Shown: positions 9,024 to 18,641 of the stretch, one piece after another
Layout of the letters: every line of letters starts with the position of its first letter
Position numbering within the stretch: position 1 is the first letter of the stretch
Assembly: GCA_044228795.1 (NCBI GenBank)
Contig: JBGAUE010000008.1
Coordinates: 1-64,000, forward strand
Reading direction: 5' to 3'
Length of the DNA stretch: 64,000 bases
DNA from: M0108 sp044228795
Lineage (GTDB): Bacteria; Pseudomonadota; Gammaproteobacteria; Chromatiales; Chromatiaceae
Made by a program: the position numbers and the translations under genes
The notes under the pieces: generated by a model
The model's database searches: none
The model's input: the letters and a program-made list of their open reading frames with translations, nothing else
What the model was told of the DNA's origin: nothing

Positions 9024-9788
9024 TCAGCGCACAAAACCGCGCGGGCTATTGGCGACAAAATCCGCCAGATAATCGACCTCCGGCCTCCGGAGGGCACGCA
9101 TGGCCACCAAGGCCTCCGCCAACCTTTGTTTGGACTTGTAGAGCAGTCGAAAACCCTGCTTGATGGCGGCGATGGCCTCGGGATCAAAGTTACGCCGACG
9201 CAGCCCCTCGGAGTTGATGCCGCGCGGGTGAGCCGGATGACCGTTGACCAGCACGAAGGGAGGGATGTCCTGGGCCACGACGGAACCACCGCCGGAGAAA
9301 CAGTGGGCACCGATGCGGCAGAATTGATGGATGATGGTGAAGCCGCCGAGGATGGCCCAGTCCTCCACGTTCACATGGCCCGCCAGGGTGGTAGCATTGG
9401 CCATGATAACGTTGTCGCCGATCACGCAATCGTGAGCGATATGGACATAGGCCATAAAGAGGTTGTCGCTGCCGATCCGGGTCACCCCCAGACCCTGGGC
9501 CGTGCCCCGATGCAGGGTGACGAATTCGCGAATGACATTGCGATCCCCCACCTCCAGCCGGGTCTCCTCGCCAGCGTATTTCTTGTCCTGAGGGTCCTCG
9601 CCCACGGATGCAAACTGAAAAATACGGTTATCGCAGCCGATATCGGTGGGGCCTCGCAGGACGGCATGAGGGCCAATGGAGGTACCACGACCAATCCGAA
9701 CCCGAGGCCCGATAATGGCATAGGGTCCGACCTCAACATCCTTATGGAGTTCGGCGGCGGGGTCGATGATGGCCGTGGGATGAATCAT
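9024..9788 (-). CDS. lpxA: UDP-N-acetylglucosamine O-acyltransferase LpxA, 254 aa
   Basis: Catalyses the first step of lipid A synthesis, moving 3-hydroxyacyl from ACP to UDP-GlcNAc. The N-terminal two thirds is a left-handed beta helix of hexapeptide repeats beginning MIHPTAIIDPAAEL; the active-site region with AHDCVIGDNVIMAN contains the catalytic histidine. A helical C-terminal domain follows. The ATG at 9788 gives the standard N-terminus; 8 extra codons upstream are open but belong to the fabZ end. It starts 2 nt after fabZ. Confidence 0.96.
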   Translation of the reverse strand: MIHPTAIIDPAAELHKDVEVGPYAIIGPRVRIGRGTSIGPHAVLRGPTDIGCDNRIFQFASVGEDPQDKKYAGEETRLEVGDRNVIREFVTLHRGTAQGLGVTRIGSDNLFMAYVHIAHDCVIGDNVIMANATTLAGHVNVEDWAILGGFTIIHQFCRIGAHCFSGGGSVVAQDIPPFVLVNGHPAHPRGINSEGLRRRNFDPEAIAAIKQGFRLLYKSKQRLAEALVAMRALRRPEVDYLADFVANSPRGFVR

Positions 9789-9790
9789 GC

Positions 9791-10231
9791 CTAGAAATCC
9801 CGGGCGGTACACATGATGTCGGCGGAGGCCGCCAACTTGCCATCCACATGGGCCTCGCCCGTAAACATCCAGATGGCGCGCCGCACGGCCCGCAGTTTGA
9901 CGGTCATGATGAGTTGGTCGCCAGGTTCCACCGGACGCTTGAAACGGGCCTTGTCGATGCCGACGAAATAATAAAGCTTAGAGCCCACCTCATCGGGACG
10001 GGACTCCATGGCCAACAGACCCGTGGCCTGGGCCATGGCCTCGATGATGAGGACCCCGGGCATGATGGGACGCGTCGGAAAATGACCGGTAAAAAAGGGC
10101 TCATTGAAGGTGACGTTCTTCAAGGCCACGAGATAATCGTCGCGCTGGAAATCCAGGACCTTATCGACCAGCAGAAAGGGATAGCGGTGCGGTAGATGAC
10201 TAAGCACCTCGTGAATATCCATCGTGTTCAA
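9791..10231 (-). CDS. fabZ: 3-hydroxyacyl-ACP dehydratase FabZ, 146 aa
   Basis: Hot-dog-fold dehydratase of fatty acid elongation, and a branch-point enzyme because it competes with LpxA for hydroxyacyl-ACP. Motifs are LPHRYPFLLVDKV with the catalytic His, and GHFPTRPIMPGVLIIEAMAQ with the catalytic Glu. The TTG at 10231 has a good AAGGGAG site 6 nt upstream, while the in-frame ATG at 10222 sits too far from it, so TTG is the likelier start. Confidence 0.96.
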   Translation of the reverse strand: MNTMDIHEVLSHLPHRYPFLLVDKVLDFQRDDYLVALKNVTFNEPFFTGHFPTRPIMPGVLIIEAMAQATGLLAMESRPDEVGSKLYYFVGIDKARFKRPVEPGDQLIMTVKLRAVRRAIWMFTGEAHVDGKLAASADIMCTARDF

Positions 10232-10289
10232 GGCAGTCTCCCTTGGGTGAAGGAGGGCTGGCAGGCGAACGAGACGCGGCGGAGGCCGG

Positions 10290-11336
10290 CTAATCCGAGT
10301 CCTGTTCCACTCCCTGGATCAATTTTGCCAACTCGGCCTCGAGGTACTTGACGCGCCGCGTCAGATCGTCGAGATGACGGAAGCGCGCGGCGTTACGCCG
10401 CCAATCCGCGTTCGACATGGCTGGGATACCGCTGCTATAGACACCCGGCTCCGGGAAGGAGCGCGTGACCATGGCCATGCCGGTGAAATGGACGTTATCG
10501 CCAATTTCCAGATGCCCGGCCATGCCAACGGCCCCGGCGATAGTGCAATCGCGGCCGATGTGGGTGGATCCCGAAATGCCTGAGCAGGCAGCCATGGCGG
10601 TATTCTCACCAATACGGCAGTTGTGACCAATCTGAATCAGGTTATCGAGTTTGGCCCCGGCCTCGATGACGGTATCCGTCAGGGCGCCGCGATCAACACA
10701 GGTGTTGGCGCCGATCTCGACATCATCCCCAATGTCCACCCCGCCGAGTTGGGGCATGCGGAACCACCGCTTACCATCCCTCGCGAAACCAAAACCATCC
10801 CGGCCAATGACACAACCAGGTTGGAGCAGCGCGCGGCAGCCAATTCGCACCCCAGCGCACAGGGTCACCCGTGCCACCAATCTCGCCTCCTGGCCAATAT
10901 GACAATGGGCGCCAATGACGGACCCCGGCCCGATGAAGGCGCGGGGGCCTATCTCGACCCCTTCCTCAACCACGCTACCAGGACCGATCCAGGCACTGGG
11001 GTCCACCTGGGCTGTGGCCGCCACCACGGCACTGGGGTGGCGGCCCGCAGGCATCTCGGGAGGGGGATGAAGGAGCCAGCCAGCCCGCGCATAAGCTAGA
11101 TAGGGATTTTCGCCGATCAGGATCGGAACGGGGCTAAGAGCGCGGTCATCAGGACCGAGAATCACGGCCCCAGCCTGGGTCAGACCCAGATCAGAGCGAT
11201 ATTTTTTGTCAGCATAGAAACAGAGATCCCCAGGACCCGCATCAATCAGGGTCGCAATTCGCCCAACCCTGACATCCGGATCTCCCACAAGCGTGAGACC
11301 CAGTTGCCGGGCGAGTTCTCCGAGGGAATATTCCAA
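10290..11336 (-). CDS. lpxD: UDP-3-O-(3-hydroxyacyl)glucosamine N-acyltransferase LpxD, 348 aa
   Basis: Third enzyme of lipid A synthesis; adds an N-linked 3-hydroxyacyl chain. A uridine-binding N-terminal domain (about residues 1-100, with GDLCFYADKKY) precedes a hexapeptide-repeat beta helix (about 105-300). The IQIGHNCRIGENTAM segment holds the catalytic His. The C-terminus (LTRRVKYLEAELAKL) is a helix as in other LpxD proteins. The start is a TTG at 11336 (MEYSLGELA). It lies between skp and fabZ in the conserved order. Confidence 0.96.
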   Translation of the reverse strand: MEYSLGELARQLGLTLVGDPDVRVGRIATLIDAGPGDLCFYADKKYRSDLGLTQAGAVILGPDDRALSPVPILIGENPYLAYARAGWLLHPPPEMPAGRHPSAVVAATAQVDPSAWIGPGSVVEEGVEIGPRAFIGPGSVIGAHCHIGQEARLVARVTLCAGVRIGCRALLQPGCVIGRDGFGFARDGKRWFRMPQLGGVDIGDDVEIGANTCVDRGALTDTVIEAGAKLDNLIQIGHNCRIGENTAMAACSGISGSTHIGRDCTIAGAVGMAGHLEIGDNVHFTGMAMVTRSFPEPGVYSSGIPAMSNADWRRNAARFRHLDDLTRRVKYLEAELAKLIQGVEQDSD

Positions 11337-11375
11337 GGTAATGATCGCAGGAAGAAAAAAGGAATCAGGTTATGC

Positions 11376-11897
11376 CTACTTAGCCTGGTGCTTGGCCCGC
11401 ATCCGTTCCACCACCTCGTCGGAGATGTCGATGCGTTCACTGAAATAGAAGACGTCCTTGCCGCTCACGATGAGGTCTATACCCCGTTGCTTGGCGAGTT
11501 CGGTCACCACTTCCTCCACCTGCTTGCCGAGCTTGGTGCGCATCTCGTTCTGACGGAGGGTAAGGTCCTCCCGTGCCTCGCCTTGGGCGTACTTGAGCTT
11601 GCGATCCCGGTTCCGGATATCGTTAGTAAGGCGCTGAGCCTCCTCAGTACTCATGAGGGCGGCATCCCGATCCAGGCGTGCCTGCAAGGCCGTAAGCTCC
11701 TCCTGCTGTTCCCGCAGCTTCTTCTCCCGATCGGAGACCGCTTGCTGCAACTCATTGCGCGCCTGCTCGTACTGGGGTGATCTCTCCACGATCCGGTCTG
11801 GATCGATCACGCCAATCACATAGTCCGCACCCAGAACGGGGGTCACCATAACCGCCAGCAGGCCGGCAGTGCCCATAAGACTAGGGAACCTCGACAT
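11376..11897 (-). CDS. skp: Periplasmic chaperone Skp/OmpH, 173 aa
   Basis: Trimeric jellyfish-shaped chaperone that holds unfolded outer-membrane proteins for BamA. A signal peptide (about residues 1-24, ending VLGADY) is followed by a charged, heptad-rich coiled coil (about 40-130: QARNELQQAVSDREKK and onward) and a C-terminal return to the trimer body (GIDLIVSGKDVFYFSE). The ATG at 11897 gives the signal peptide directly; the frame upstream of it is the end of bamA read out of frame. The gap to bamA is 13 nt. Confidence 0.93.
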   Translation of the reverse strand: MSRFPSLMGTAGLLAVMVTPVLGADYVIGVIDPDRIVERSPQYEQARNELQQAVSDREKKLREQQEELTALQARLDRDAALMSTEEAQRLTNDIRNRDRKLKYAQGEAREDLTLRQNEMRTKLGKQVEEVVTELAKQRGIDLIVSGKDVFYFSERIDISDEVVERMRAKHQAK

Positions 11898-11910
11898 GAT
11901 GCTACTCACC

Positions 11911-14259
11911 CTAGAAGGCAGAACCCAAGCCAAACTGGAAGACCTGGGTATCATCGCCTTCTTTCTCGTTAATGGGGTAGGCGACGCTAAGGAAGATGGC
12001 CCCAACGGGCGACAGCCAGACCAAGGACAAGCCCGTCGAGTAACGCAGATCATCCAAGGCGAAACCATCGGGCGCGACCAGGCCATTCATGGAACTGGTT
12101 GTCCAGACGTTGCCAAAGTCAAAGAAGGCACTCAGCCGGATGGTATCAGCAAAGTCCCCGGAAATCGGCGGCGGCACAAAAAGTTCCATGCCCCCTACGA
12201 TTTTGACATTACCGCCGATAGGGGCTCCTTGCCCACCGACCTCGCGCGGGCCCAGGGTATTCTCCTGCCATCCCCGCACGGAACGGGGGCCACCCGCATA
12301 GAAGTTCTGGAAGAAGGGCATGGTGGTGGTATCGCCATAACCGTCTCCATACCCTAGATCGGCACGCAAGGACAGGGTAAATCGGCGTGCCAGGGGGAAA
12401 TAGTGACGGTGGCGATAGGTCAGGCGCCAATACTCCAGGCTACTACCAGGCCCCGCGAACTCTAAGCCCAGGTTTTGCAGGAGACCCTTAGTCGGAAAGA
12501 CGGTAGTATCACGTGAATCCTTGGTATAGGTAGCATTAAGGACGTAATCGTTGTACTTATCGCCATTGAGGAGGGCAAACTCCTCGGCCACTGTCGAATA
12601 ACCCGGCTTCAACTTGATGTATTGGTATTGAATCCCGAGCCCGGCGCGGCTGACATCCGAAATAGGCAGACCCCAGTTGATACCGGCAACGCCCATGTCC
12701 GTTGAGTAGGGAGCAAGATCCAGATTGGCATAATCGGTCTCCCGGTAAGACAGGATGAAACCACGGCTGATACCATTGATGGTGTAATAGGGGTTGGTGT
12801 AGCCCAATTCGTAAAGCGTGTTGGCATCGCTAGTATTGAAGGCAAAGGAAACCCGCTTACCCGTGCCCATGAAGTTGTTTTGGGTCACACTGGTATTGAA
12901 GAGAATGCCCTGAGACTGGGAGTAGCCGACGCCAGCCATGAGGTTTCCGGATGGCTTCTCCTTGACGGAGACATCCACATCCACCTGATCCGGGGAACCC
13001 GGGACGGCCGGTGTTTCAATATTGACCTCGTCGAAGAAGCCAAGGCGTTGCAGACGCTCGCGGGACTCCTTGACCAGTGCCGAGGAGAACCAGGCCGCCT
13101 CAAGCTGCCGCATCTCCCGGCGCAGAACCTCATCGCGGGTGCGGGTATTCCCCTTCATATTCACGCGGCGGACATAGACCCGCTTGCCAGGATCAACGAA
13201 GAAGATAACCTTGACCTCCTTCTTTTCGTCATTGATCTCCGGGATGGTATTCACATTGGCGAAGGCATAGCCCTCATCCGCGAGGCGGCGGGATACTCGC
13301 TCCGCACTCTGGGTTGTCGCCTTACGCGAGAAGGGTTCGCCACGGCGCATGTGAATCAAAGGGAAGAGTTGCTCGGCCGGCAAGGTCGGTTGGCCCGCGA
13401 GTTGGATATCGCTGACCAGGTAGATGTCACCCTCATTGATGACGACCGTGATGTAGATTTCCTTGCGGTCAGCGCTGATCGAGACCTGGGTAGACTTGAT
13501 CTCGAACTTGATGAAACCCCGGTCCAGGTAGAAGGAGCGCAAGGTCTCGAGGTCGCCACCCAGCTTTTGCTTGGAATACTGATCGTTCTTGCTATACCAG
13601 GAAGTCCAATTAGACTTGCCCAGCTTGAACAGCCCCAGCAATTCCTTTTCAGGGAAGGCCTCATTGCCTATGATGTTGATCTGCTTGATGCGAGCGGTCA
13701 GGCCTTCGATGATGTCGATCGTGACCCGCACCCGATTGCGATCCAGGGGCGATACCGTGGTTTGGACCTCGATCCCATATTTGCCGCGGGCAAAATATTG
13801 ATTTTTAAGTTCCTGTTCGATACGGTCAAGGATGGACTTGTTGAAGACGCGACCCTCGGACAGACCGATCTCCTTGAGGGCCGCACGCAGGGCCTCCTCC
13901 TCGATATCCTTGTAGCCGGTCAGAATGATCTCGGAGACCGCCGGGCGTTCCTGGACCGTGACGACCAGGACGGTGCCGTCACGCTCGACCTTCACATCCT
14001 CGAAGAATCCCGAGGCATAAAGGGAGCGAATACTCTTGGCCGTAACCTCTTCCGTAGTGCTGTCACCAATCTTGACGGGGAGCAGGCTGAAAACCGTACC
14101 GGCGGAGATGCGCTGGAGGCCCTCGATGCGGATGTCGGTAACCTTGAAGGTATCCGCCAGGGTAGTCACGGGTCCATTCAACAGCAGGCCCAGCGCCAGG
14201 ATGATCAGGACCAGGGCATGGCGAACCACCCCTGAAAAACTTCTCTTGGAAACGCCCAA
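11911..14259 (-). CDS. bamA: Outer-membrane protein assembly factor BamA, 782 aa
   Basis: Core subunit of the BAM complex that inserts beta-barrel proteins. A signal peptide (about residues 8-35) leads into five POTRA domains (about 36-430, starting FKVTDIRIEGLQRISAGTVF) and a 16-stranded barrel (about 430-782). The loop 6 motif VRGW (GGPRSVRGWQENTLGPR) is present; the protein ends in the C-terminal signature QFGLGSAF with terminal Phe. Normal length, no internal disruption. Confidence 0.97.
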   Translation of the reverse strand: MGVSKRSFSGVVRHALVLIILALGLLLNGPVTTLADTFKVTDIRIEGLQRISAGTVFSLLPVKIGDSTTEEVTAKSIRSLYASGFFEDVKVERDGTVLVVTVQERPAVSEIILTGYKDIEEEALRAALKEIGLSEGRVFNKSILDRIEQELKNQYFARGKYGIEVQTTVSPLDRNRVRVTIDIIEGLTARIKQINIIGNEAFPEKELLGLFKLGKSNWTSWYSKNDQYSKQKLGGDLETLRSFYLDRGFIKFEIKSTQVSISADRKEIYITVVINEGDIYLVSDIQLAGQPTLPAEQLFPLIHMRRGEPFSRKATTQSAERVSRRLADEGYAFANVNTIPEINDEKKEVKVIFFVDPGKRVYVRRVNMKGNTRTRDEVLRREMRQLEAAWFSSALVKESRERLQRLGFFDEVNIETPAVPGSPDQVDVDVSVKEKPSGNLMAGVGYSQSQGILFNTSVTQNNFMGTGKRVSFAFNTSDANTLYELGYTNPYYTINGISRGFILSYRETDYANLDLAPYSTDMGVAGINWGLPISDVSRAGLGIQYQYIKLKPGYSTVAEEFALLNGDKYNDYVLNATYTKDSRDTTVFPTKGLLQNLGLEFAGPGSSLEYWRLTYRHRHYFPLARRFTLSLRADLGYGDGYGDTTTMPFFQNFYAGGPRSVRGWQENTLGPREVGGQGAPIGGNVKIVGGMELFVPPPISGDFADTIRLSAFFDFGNVWTTSSMNGLVAPDGFALDDLRYSTGLSLVWLSPVGAIFLSVAYPINEKEGDDTQVFQFGLGSAF

Positions 14260-14317
14260 AACCCATCCCCCTCTGCGGAGAAACCGCCTGCCGTGACGGC
14301 TAAAATCATGACGGGCT

Positions 14318-14323
14318 AGTATA
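14318..14323 (-). promoter_or_regulatory. Possible -10 box upstream of bamA
   Basis: The minus strand reads TATACT here, close to the sigma-70 consensus, 59 nt before the bamA start. No good -35 box lies 16-18 nt upstream, and no sigma-E pattern was recognised, so this is tentative. Confidence 0.25.
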
Positions 14324-14426
14324 GGCGAAGGGAATCGCGAACAAAACCATCATGGAGGGCCCACGCCCAAGTAATGCCTTAGGCAGGGGCGTAAAATGCT
14401 GGCAAAAGACGCCGGCCCTGACCCTG

Positions 14427-15791
14427 TCAATTCAATAGGCGTTGAATATCGACGAAGAAGGCCAGGGACATGAGGGCCGCGAGCACGGCGACACCGATAC
14501 GCTGACCTTGCATCTGGACCTGTTCCGAGACGGGGCCGCCTTTGATCGCCTCGACCAGAAAGAACAGCAGGTGCCCCCCATCCAGGATTGGGATAGGCAA
14601 TAGGTTGAGCACCCCCAGACTGATGCTGACGACGGCCAGAAACTTGATGAAATAGGTCCAGCCATGGCTAGCGCTGCGCCCGGCGCTCTCGGCAATGGAA
14701 ATGGGACCGCTCAGGTTTTCGATAGAGGCCTGGCCCGTCACCATCCGGCCCATGACCTTAAGCATCAACCAACTCATGTCCCCCGTCTTGGCGATAGCGG
14801 CCCCCAATGCATCCACCGGCCCCAGGCGCACCACGGCGCGAAATTGCGCCATGAGTTCCTCGGGTACTTCCACCCCGGCGCCAACGCGGCCAATCTCCCC
14901 GGTAGGGCCCGGAGCGGATCGCGGGGTCAGTTCCAACTCCAGAACCTGGTCGCCACGGGCAATCATCACCTTCAAGGTCTGGCCGGGATGATCCCGCACC
15001 ATGGCGACCCAGTCATCCCAGCTGGTGACGGACTGGTCGTTGGTGTTTAGGATCCGATCGCCGGGCTTAAGGCCGGCCGCCGCGGCCGCCTCGCCGGGAA
15101 TGACCTCACCAAGCACGGGCGGCAGCAGGGGACGGGCAGGAGCCAGGCCGAGATGGGTCAGGATAGCCGGGTCTTCCGGCAAGGCCGCCAGGGCATGGCC
15201 ATTGAGGACATAGCTGCGCTCGTCCCCATTCGCGTCGCGTATCCGCAGGGGCAAATCACGGCCGTCGAGGGCCTCGGCCATGAGCGCAAAGACCGCCGCT
15301 TCCCAGGTTGGGGTGGCGCGGTCACCAACCCGTAGCAGTTCGTCCCCAGCCTCCAACCCCGCCTCGTCGGCGATGGAACCAGTCGCCACGGTCCCAATCA
15401 AAGCGCGACTGCCCGTATCCCCCGTCACCAGAATGCCCCAGTAGAGGAGGATCGCGAACATGAGGTTGAAGACCGGGCCGGCCAGGACAATAGCGGCGCG
15501 CTTCCAGAGTTTTTGCCGATTGAAGGCCAGGTGGACCTCTGCAGGATCAACCTCCTCCACGCGCTCGTCGAGCATCTTGACGTAACCGCCCAGGGGAATA
15601 CCTGCCAGGACGTATTCAGTGCCATCCCGACGGCTCACCCACCGCACCAGGGGCCGTCCAAAGCCGATAGAAAAGCGCAGTACCTTGACCCCCAGGTGCC
15701 GAGCCACCCAGAAGTGGCCAAATTCATGCACCGCAATGAGAATTGCGAGGACCACGACAAAGGAGAGCAGGGTGTGGAGAAGGGCTGGCAT
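14427..15791 (-). CDS. rseP: Site-2 protease RseP, 454 aa
   Basis: Intramembrane zinc metalloprotease that cleaves the anti-sigma factor RseA and signal-peptide remnants. The first membrane helix carries the zinc motif AVHEFGHFWVAR (HEFGH, about residues 22-26). Two PDZ domains occupy about residues 120-320, with the second ending GVEVPEEL. The last helices contain LPIPILDGGHLLFF, supplying the third zinc ligand. ATG at 15791 lies 6 nt from the dxr stop with an AGGGAT ribosome site, so translation is coupled to dxr. Confidence 0.96.
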   Translation of the reverse strand: MPALLHTLLSFVVVLAILIAVHEFGHFWVARHLGVKVLRFSIGFGRPLVRWVSRRDGTEYVLAGIPLGGYVKMLDERVEEVDPAEVHLAFNRQKLWKRAAIVLAGPVFNLMFAILLYWGILVTGDTGSRALIGTVATGSIADEAGLEAGDELLRVGDRATPTWEAAVFALMAEALDGRDLPLRIRDANGDERSYVLNGHALAALPEDPAILTHLGLAPARPLLPPVLGEVIPGEAAAAAGLKPGDRILNTNDQSVTSWDDWVAMVRDHPGQTLKVMIARGDQVLELELTPRSAPGPTGEIGRVGAGVEVPEELMAQFRAVVRLGPVDALGAAIAKTGDMSWLMLKVMGRMVTGQASIENLSGPISIAESAGRSASHGWTYFIKFLAVVSISLGVLNLLPIPILDGGHLLFFLVEAIKGGPVSEQVQMQGQRIGVAVLAALMSLAFFVDIQRLLN

Positions 15792-15796
15792 GATCC

Positions 15797-16984
15797 CTAT
15801 GCGACCAGGGCCGGCAGCAATTGTTCCGCCGTGGCCCTGGCCTGGCGATCCGCCTCGAGCAGACTCTCCAGCCCATCCCGGCTGACGGCCTGAGCTGGCA
15901 GCCGCTCAAGCGTCGCACCGACCAGGCGGGCAATGGCGGTAAAGGGAATTCGGCCCATCAGGAAGGCTGCCACGGCAATCTCGTTGGCGGCATTGAGGAT
16001 GGTTGGGGCCGTGCCCCCGGACTCGGCGGCCTGGATCGCCAGGGACAGACAGGGGAAGCGATCCAGCCCCGGCGGCTCGAAGTCCAGCCGGCCGACGGCG
16101 AAGAGGTCCAGGGGTGACACGCCGGAGCTCAGGCGCTCGGGCCAGGCCAGGGCGTGGGCAATGGGGGTGCGCATGTCCGGGTTGCCCAACTGGGCCAGTA
16201 CCGAGCCGTCCACATACTGCACCAGGGAGTGAATGACGCTCTGGGGATGAATGACGATCTGAATGTGCTCAGGCCGGGTGCCGAACAGCCAGCACGCCTC
16301 GATGAGCTCCAGACCCTTATTCATCATGGTGGCGGAATCCACCGAGATTTTGCGCCCCATGCGCCAGTTGGGGTGGGCGCAGGCCTGGTCAGGGGTCACC
16401 TGCTCAAGTCCCGCCAGGGTCCGGTCGCGAAAGGGCCCGCCAGAGGCGGTGAGAAGGATACGCTCAACACCCACCCTCTCGAGGCCACGCTCATACCCCG
16501 CTGGCATACATTGAAAAATGGCATTGTGTTCACTGTCAATGGGAAGTAGGAGAGCACCGCTGGCGGCGGCGGCGGACATCAGGATCTCGCCGGCGACGAC
16601 TAAAGCCTCCTTATTGGCCAGCAACAGCCGCTTCCCCGCCCGGGCGGCGGCCAGGGTGGGCAAAAGTCCGGCGGCGCCCACAATGGCCGCCATGACGATA
16701 TCCACCTCCGGCAAGGCGGCCACCTGGGCCAGGGCCTCGGGCCCCGCCAGCACCTCGGGGGCCCCGGACATGTCCGCGAGCAGATAGCGCAGGCGCTCCG
16801 CCGCCCTGTCATCCGCTAGGACGGCAAAGGACGGCCGATGGCAACGGCACTGCTCGGCCAGGCGCTCGGCATCCCGGTTGGCCGTCAGTGCCACCACACG
16901 GTAGAGGTCGGGATGGCGTCCCACTACATCCAGGGTGCTGATCCCAATGGAGCCCGTAGCCCCAAGAATGCCTATGCCCTTCAA
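15797..16984 (-). CDS. dxr: 1-deoxy-D-xylulose 5-phosphate reductoisomerase, 395 aa
   Basis: NADPH-dependent enzyme making MEP in the non-mevalonate isoprenoid pathway. The N-terminal Rossmann motif GILGATGSIGISTLDVV binds NADPH. The catalytic region shows LLLPIDSEHNAIFQ and SGGPFR, and IHPQSVIHSLVQYVDGS lies in the flexible active-site part. A TTG at 16984 is the likely start: GAGGG stands 7 nt upstream, the protein then begins MKGIGILG as other Dxr proteins do, and the TTG overlaps the cdsA stop (TTGA). A TTG at 17002 has no ribosome site. Confidence 0.95.
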   Translation of the reverse strand: MKGIGILGATGSIGISTLDVVGRHPDLYRVVALTANRDAERLAEQCRCHRPSFAVLADDRAAERLRYLLADMSGAPEVLAGPEALAQVAALPEVDIVMAAIVGAAGLLPTLAAARAGKRLLLANKEALVVAGEILMSAAAASGALLLPIDSEHNAIFQCMPAGYERGLERVGVERILLTASGGPFRDRTLAGLEQVTPDQACAHPNWRMGRKISVDSATMMNKGLELIEACWLFGTRPEHIQIVIHPQSVIHSLVQYVDGSVLAQLGNPDMRTPIAHALAWPERLSSGVSPLDLFAVGRLDFEPPGLDRFPCLSLAIQAAESGGTAPTILNAANEIAVAAFLMGRIPFTAIARLVGATLERLPAQAVSRDGLESLLEADRQARATAEQLLPALVA

Positions 16985-17811
16985 ATTGGGACCCTCAACC
17001 AATGCAGGCCCAGGACAAAAAAGGGGGCGGCGGCAGTCAGACTGTCAATACGATCCAGGAGGCCACCATGACCTGGCAGGAGGTGGCCGGAATCCTTCAC
17101 CCCCCGGCAGCGCTTGAGGAGACTTTCAAAAAGATCTCCCACCACGGAGATGAAGGTCGTGGCCAGACACAAGATCAGGGCTCCCAAGGTGGCCAGCAGC
17201 GAAAATTCCAGCCAATAGCTCAACGCCAGGCCCAGCAGGGCCGAGCCAGCACCAGCCCCAAAGACCCCCGCCCAGGTCTTGCCCGGGCTGAGGACGGGCG
17301 CCAGTTTGGTCTTGCCCCAGCGGCGGCCGGAAAAATAGGCGGCGACATCTGCCGTCCAGATGAGAATCAAGAGAAAAAGCACTAGGGCCGGACCCCGAGG
17401 CGAGGCGCCATGGACCTGGGTCATGGCCAGCCAGGGACCCATGAGCACCAGCAGCCCCGCCAGCATCCGCCCGGGGACAGGGCCTGAATCCGATTCGATA
17501 TGATCCAGCCGGAAGAGCCAGACCGCCACCAGCCACCACCAAAGGCTGATGAGGAAGAGCAGGGGTACGACCCCAGCCTCTGGCAATTGCCAAAGCAAGA
17601 TCAGGGCGACGCCGATGAGGGCCACATAGCCCAGCCTGGCGGCTGGTGCCGTGAGTCCAGCCAGGGCCGACCACTCCCAGGCGCCGCCCAGCAGGATCAG
17701 GCCCAGGACCAGGGCGAAGCCAGGCGTAGGCAAGGCCAGCACTGCCAGAATGACGACCGGGGCCAGGATCGAGGCGGTCAGGACCCGACTCTGGAGGCTG
17801 GTTAGGGCCAC
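16981..17811 (-). CDS. cdsA: Phosphatidate cytidylyltransferase, 276 aa
   Basis: Integral membrane enzyme making CDP-diacylglycerol from phosphatidate and CTP, the branch point of phospholipid synthesis. About eight hydrophobic helices are visible. The C-terminal family signature is present (SVVGDLFESLLKRCRGVKD followed by LLPGHGGLLDRIDSL). GTG start at 17811 lies inside the end of uppS (10-bp overlap), showing tight coupling. Confidence 0.95.
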   Translation of the reverse strand: MALTSLQSRVLTASILAPVVILAVLALPTPGFALVLGLILLGGAWEWSALAGLTAPAARLGYVALIGVALILLWQLPEAGVVPLLFLISLWWWLVAVWLFRLDHIESDSGPVPGRMLAGLLVLMGPWLAMTQVHGASPRGPALVLFLLILIWTADVAAYFSGRRWGKTKLAPVLSPGKTWAGVFGAGAGSALLGLALSYWLEFSLLATLGALILCLATTFISVVGDLFESLLKRCRGVKDSGHLLPGHGGLLDRIDSLTAAAPFFVLGLHWLRVPI

Positions 17812-18614
17812 GAGGATACCCGGTCCGGATCGTGGGGAGATTCCGGGGCAGCATTGAGAGCCTGGGAGCCCTGTCCCATCACCTGCTCAGAGGTCTGGCC
17901 GAAGCGACGATGCCGGCGCCCAAAGTCGGCCAGGGCCTCGGCGTAGGCCTCGGCACCAAAGTCCGGCCACATGAGATCGGTAAAATAAAGTTCGGCATAG
18001 GCCGACTGCCAGAGCAGAAAATTACTTAACCGCTGCTCGCCGCCAGTACGGATGAGGAGGTCGGGATCCGGCAGGCCGCTGGTCGCCATTTGGGTCGCGA
18101 GGGTGGCCTCATTGAGGGTGACCGGGTCCAGTTGCCCCGCGACGGCTGCCTGGGCGATACGGCGCGTCGCCTCGGTCAGGTCCCAACGGCCGCCATAGTT
18201 GGCGGCGATCTGCAAGGTTAGCTTGGTATTGGCCGCCGTCGCCTCCTCAGCCTCGGCGACCTCTAGGCGCAGGCGTTCGGGGAAGGCCCCGAGATCGCCA
18301 ATGACGCGAAGGCGCCCACCGTTCTGCTTAAGCTTATTGACCTCGGATCTCAAGGCGGTGAGGAAGAGTTGCATGAGGAAATCGACCTCGGGTCTCGGCC
18401 GCCGCCAATTCTCACTGCTGAAGGCGAAAAGGGTCAGGACCTCGACCCCCTGGCGAATACTCTCCTCGACCACGGCGCGGACGCTCATAACTCCCGCGCG
18501 ATGCCCGGCGCCGCGGGGTAGATGACGCGCCCGCGCCCAGCGGCCATTGCCATCCATGATGATGGCGACATGTCGGGGGACGGCGCCCACCTGTTCGCTT
18601 GTGATGATGGCCAT
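17802..18614 (-). CDS. uppS: Undecaprenyl diphosphate synthase, 270 aa
   Basis: Cis-prenyltransferase that makes the C55 lipid carrier for peptidoglycan and O-antigen precursors. The N-terminal motif HVAIIMDGNGRWARARHLPR contains the catalytic Asp and Arg residues. Further signatures are FAFSSENWRRP and, near the C-terminus, DLLIRTGGEQRLSNFLLWQ with YFTDLMWPDF. Slightly longer than average because of a proline/serine tail that overlaps the cdsA start. Confidence 0.96.
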   Translation of the reverse strand: MAIITSEQVGAVPRHVAIIMDGNGRWARARHLPRGAGHRAGVMSVRAVVEESIRQGVEVLTLFAFSSENWRRPRPEVDFLMQLFLTALRSEVNKLKQNGGRLRVIGDLGAFPERLRLEVAEAEEATAANTKLTLQIAANYGGRWDLTEATRRIAQAAVAGQLDPVTLNEATLATQMATSGLPDPDLLIRTGGEQRLSNFLLWQSAYAELYFTDLMWPDFGAEAYAEALADFGRRHRRFGQTSEQVMGQGSQALNAAPESPHDPDRVSSWP

Positions 18615-18641
18615 GCCGCGCTCGCGTCCTGGTCCGCCGGA

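Noticed and set aside
12880..14235. 451-codon plus-strand frame opposite bamA
   Set aside because: Antisense shadow; bamA is intact with POTRA and barrel signatures.
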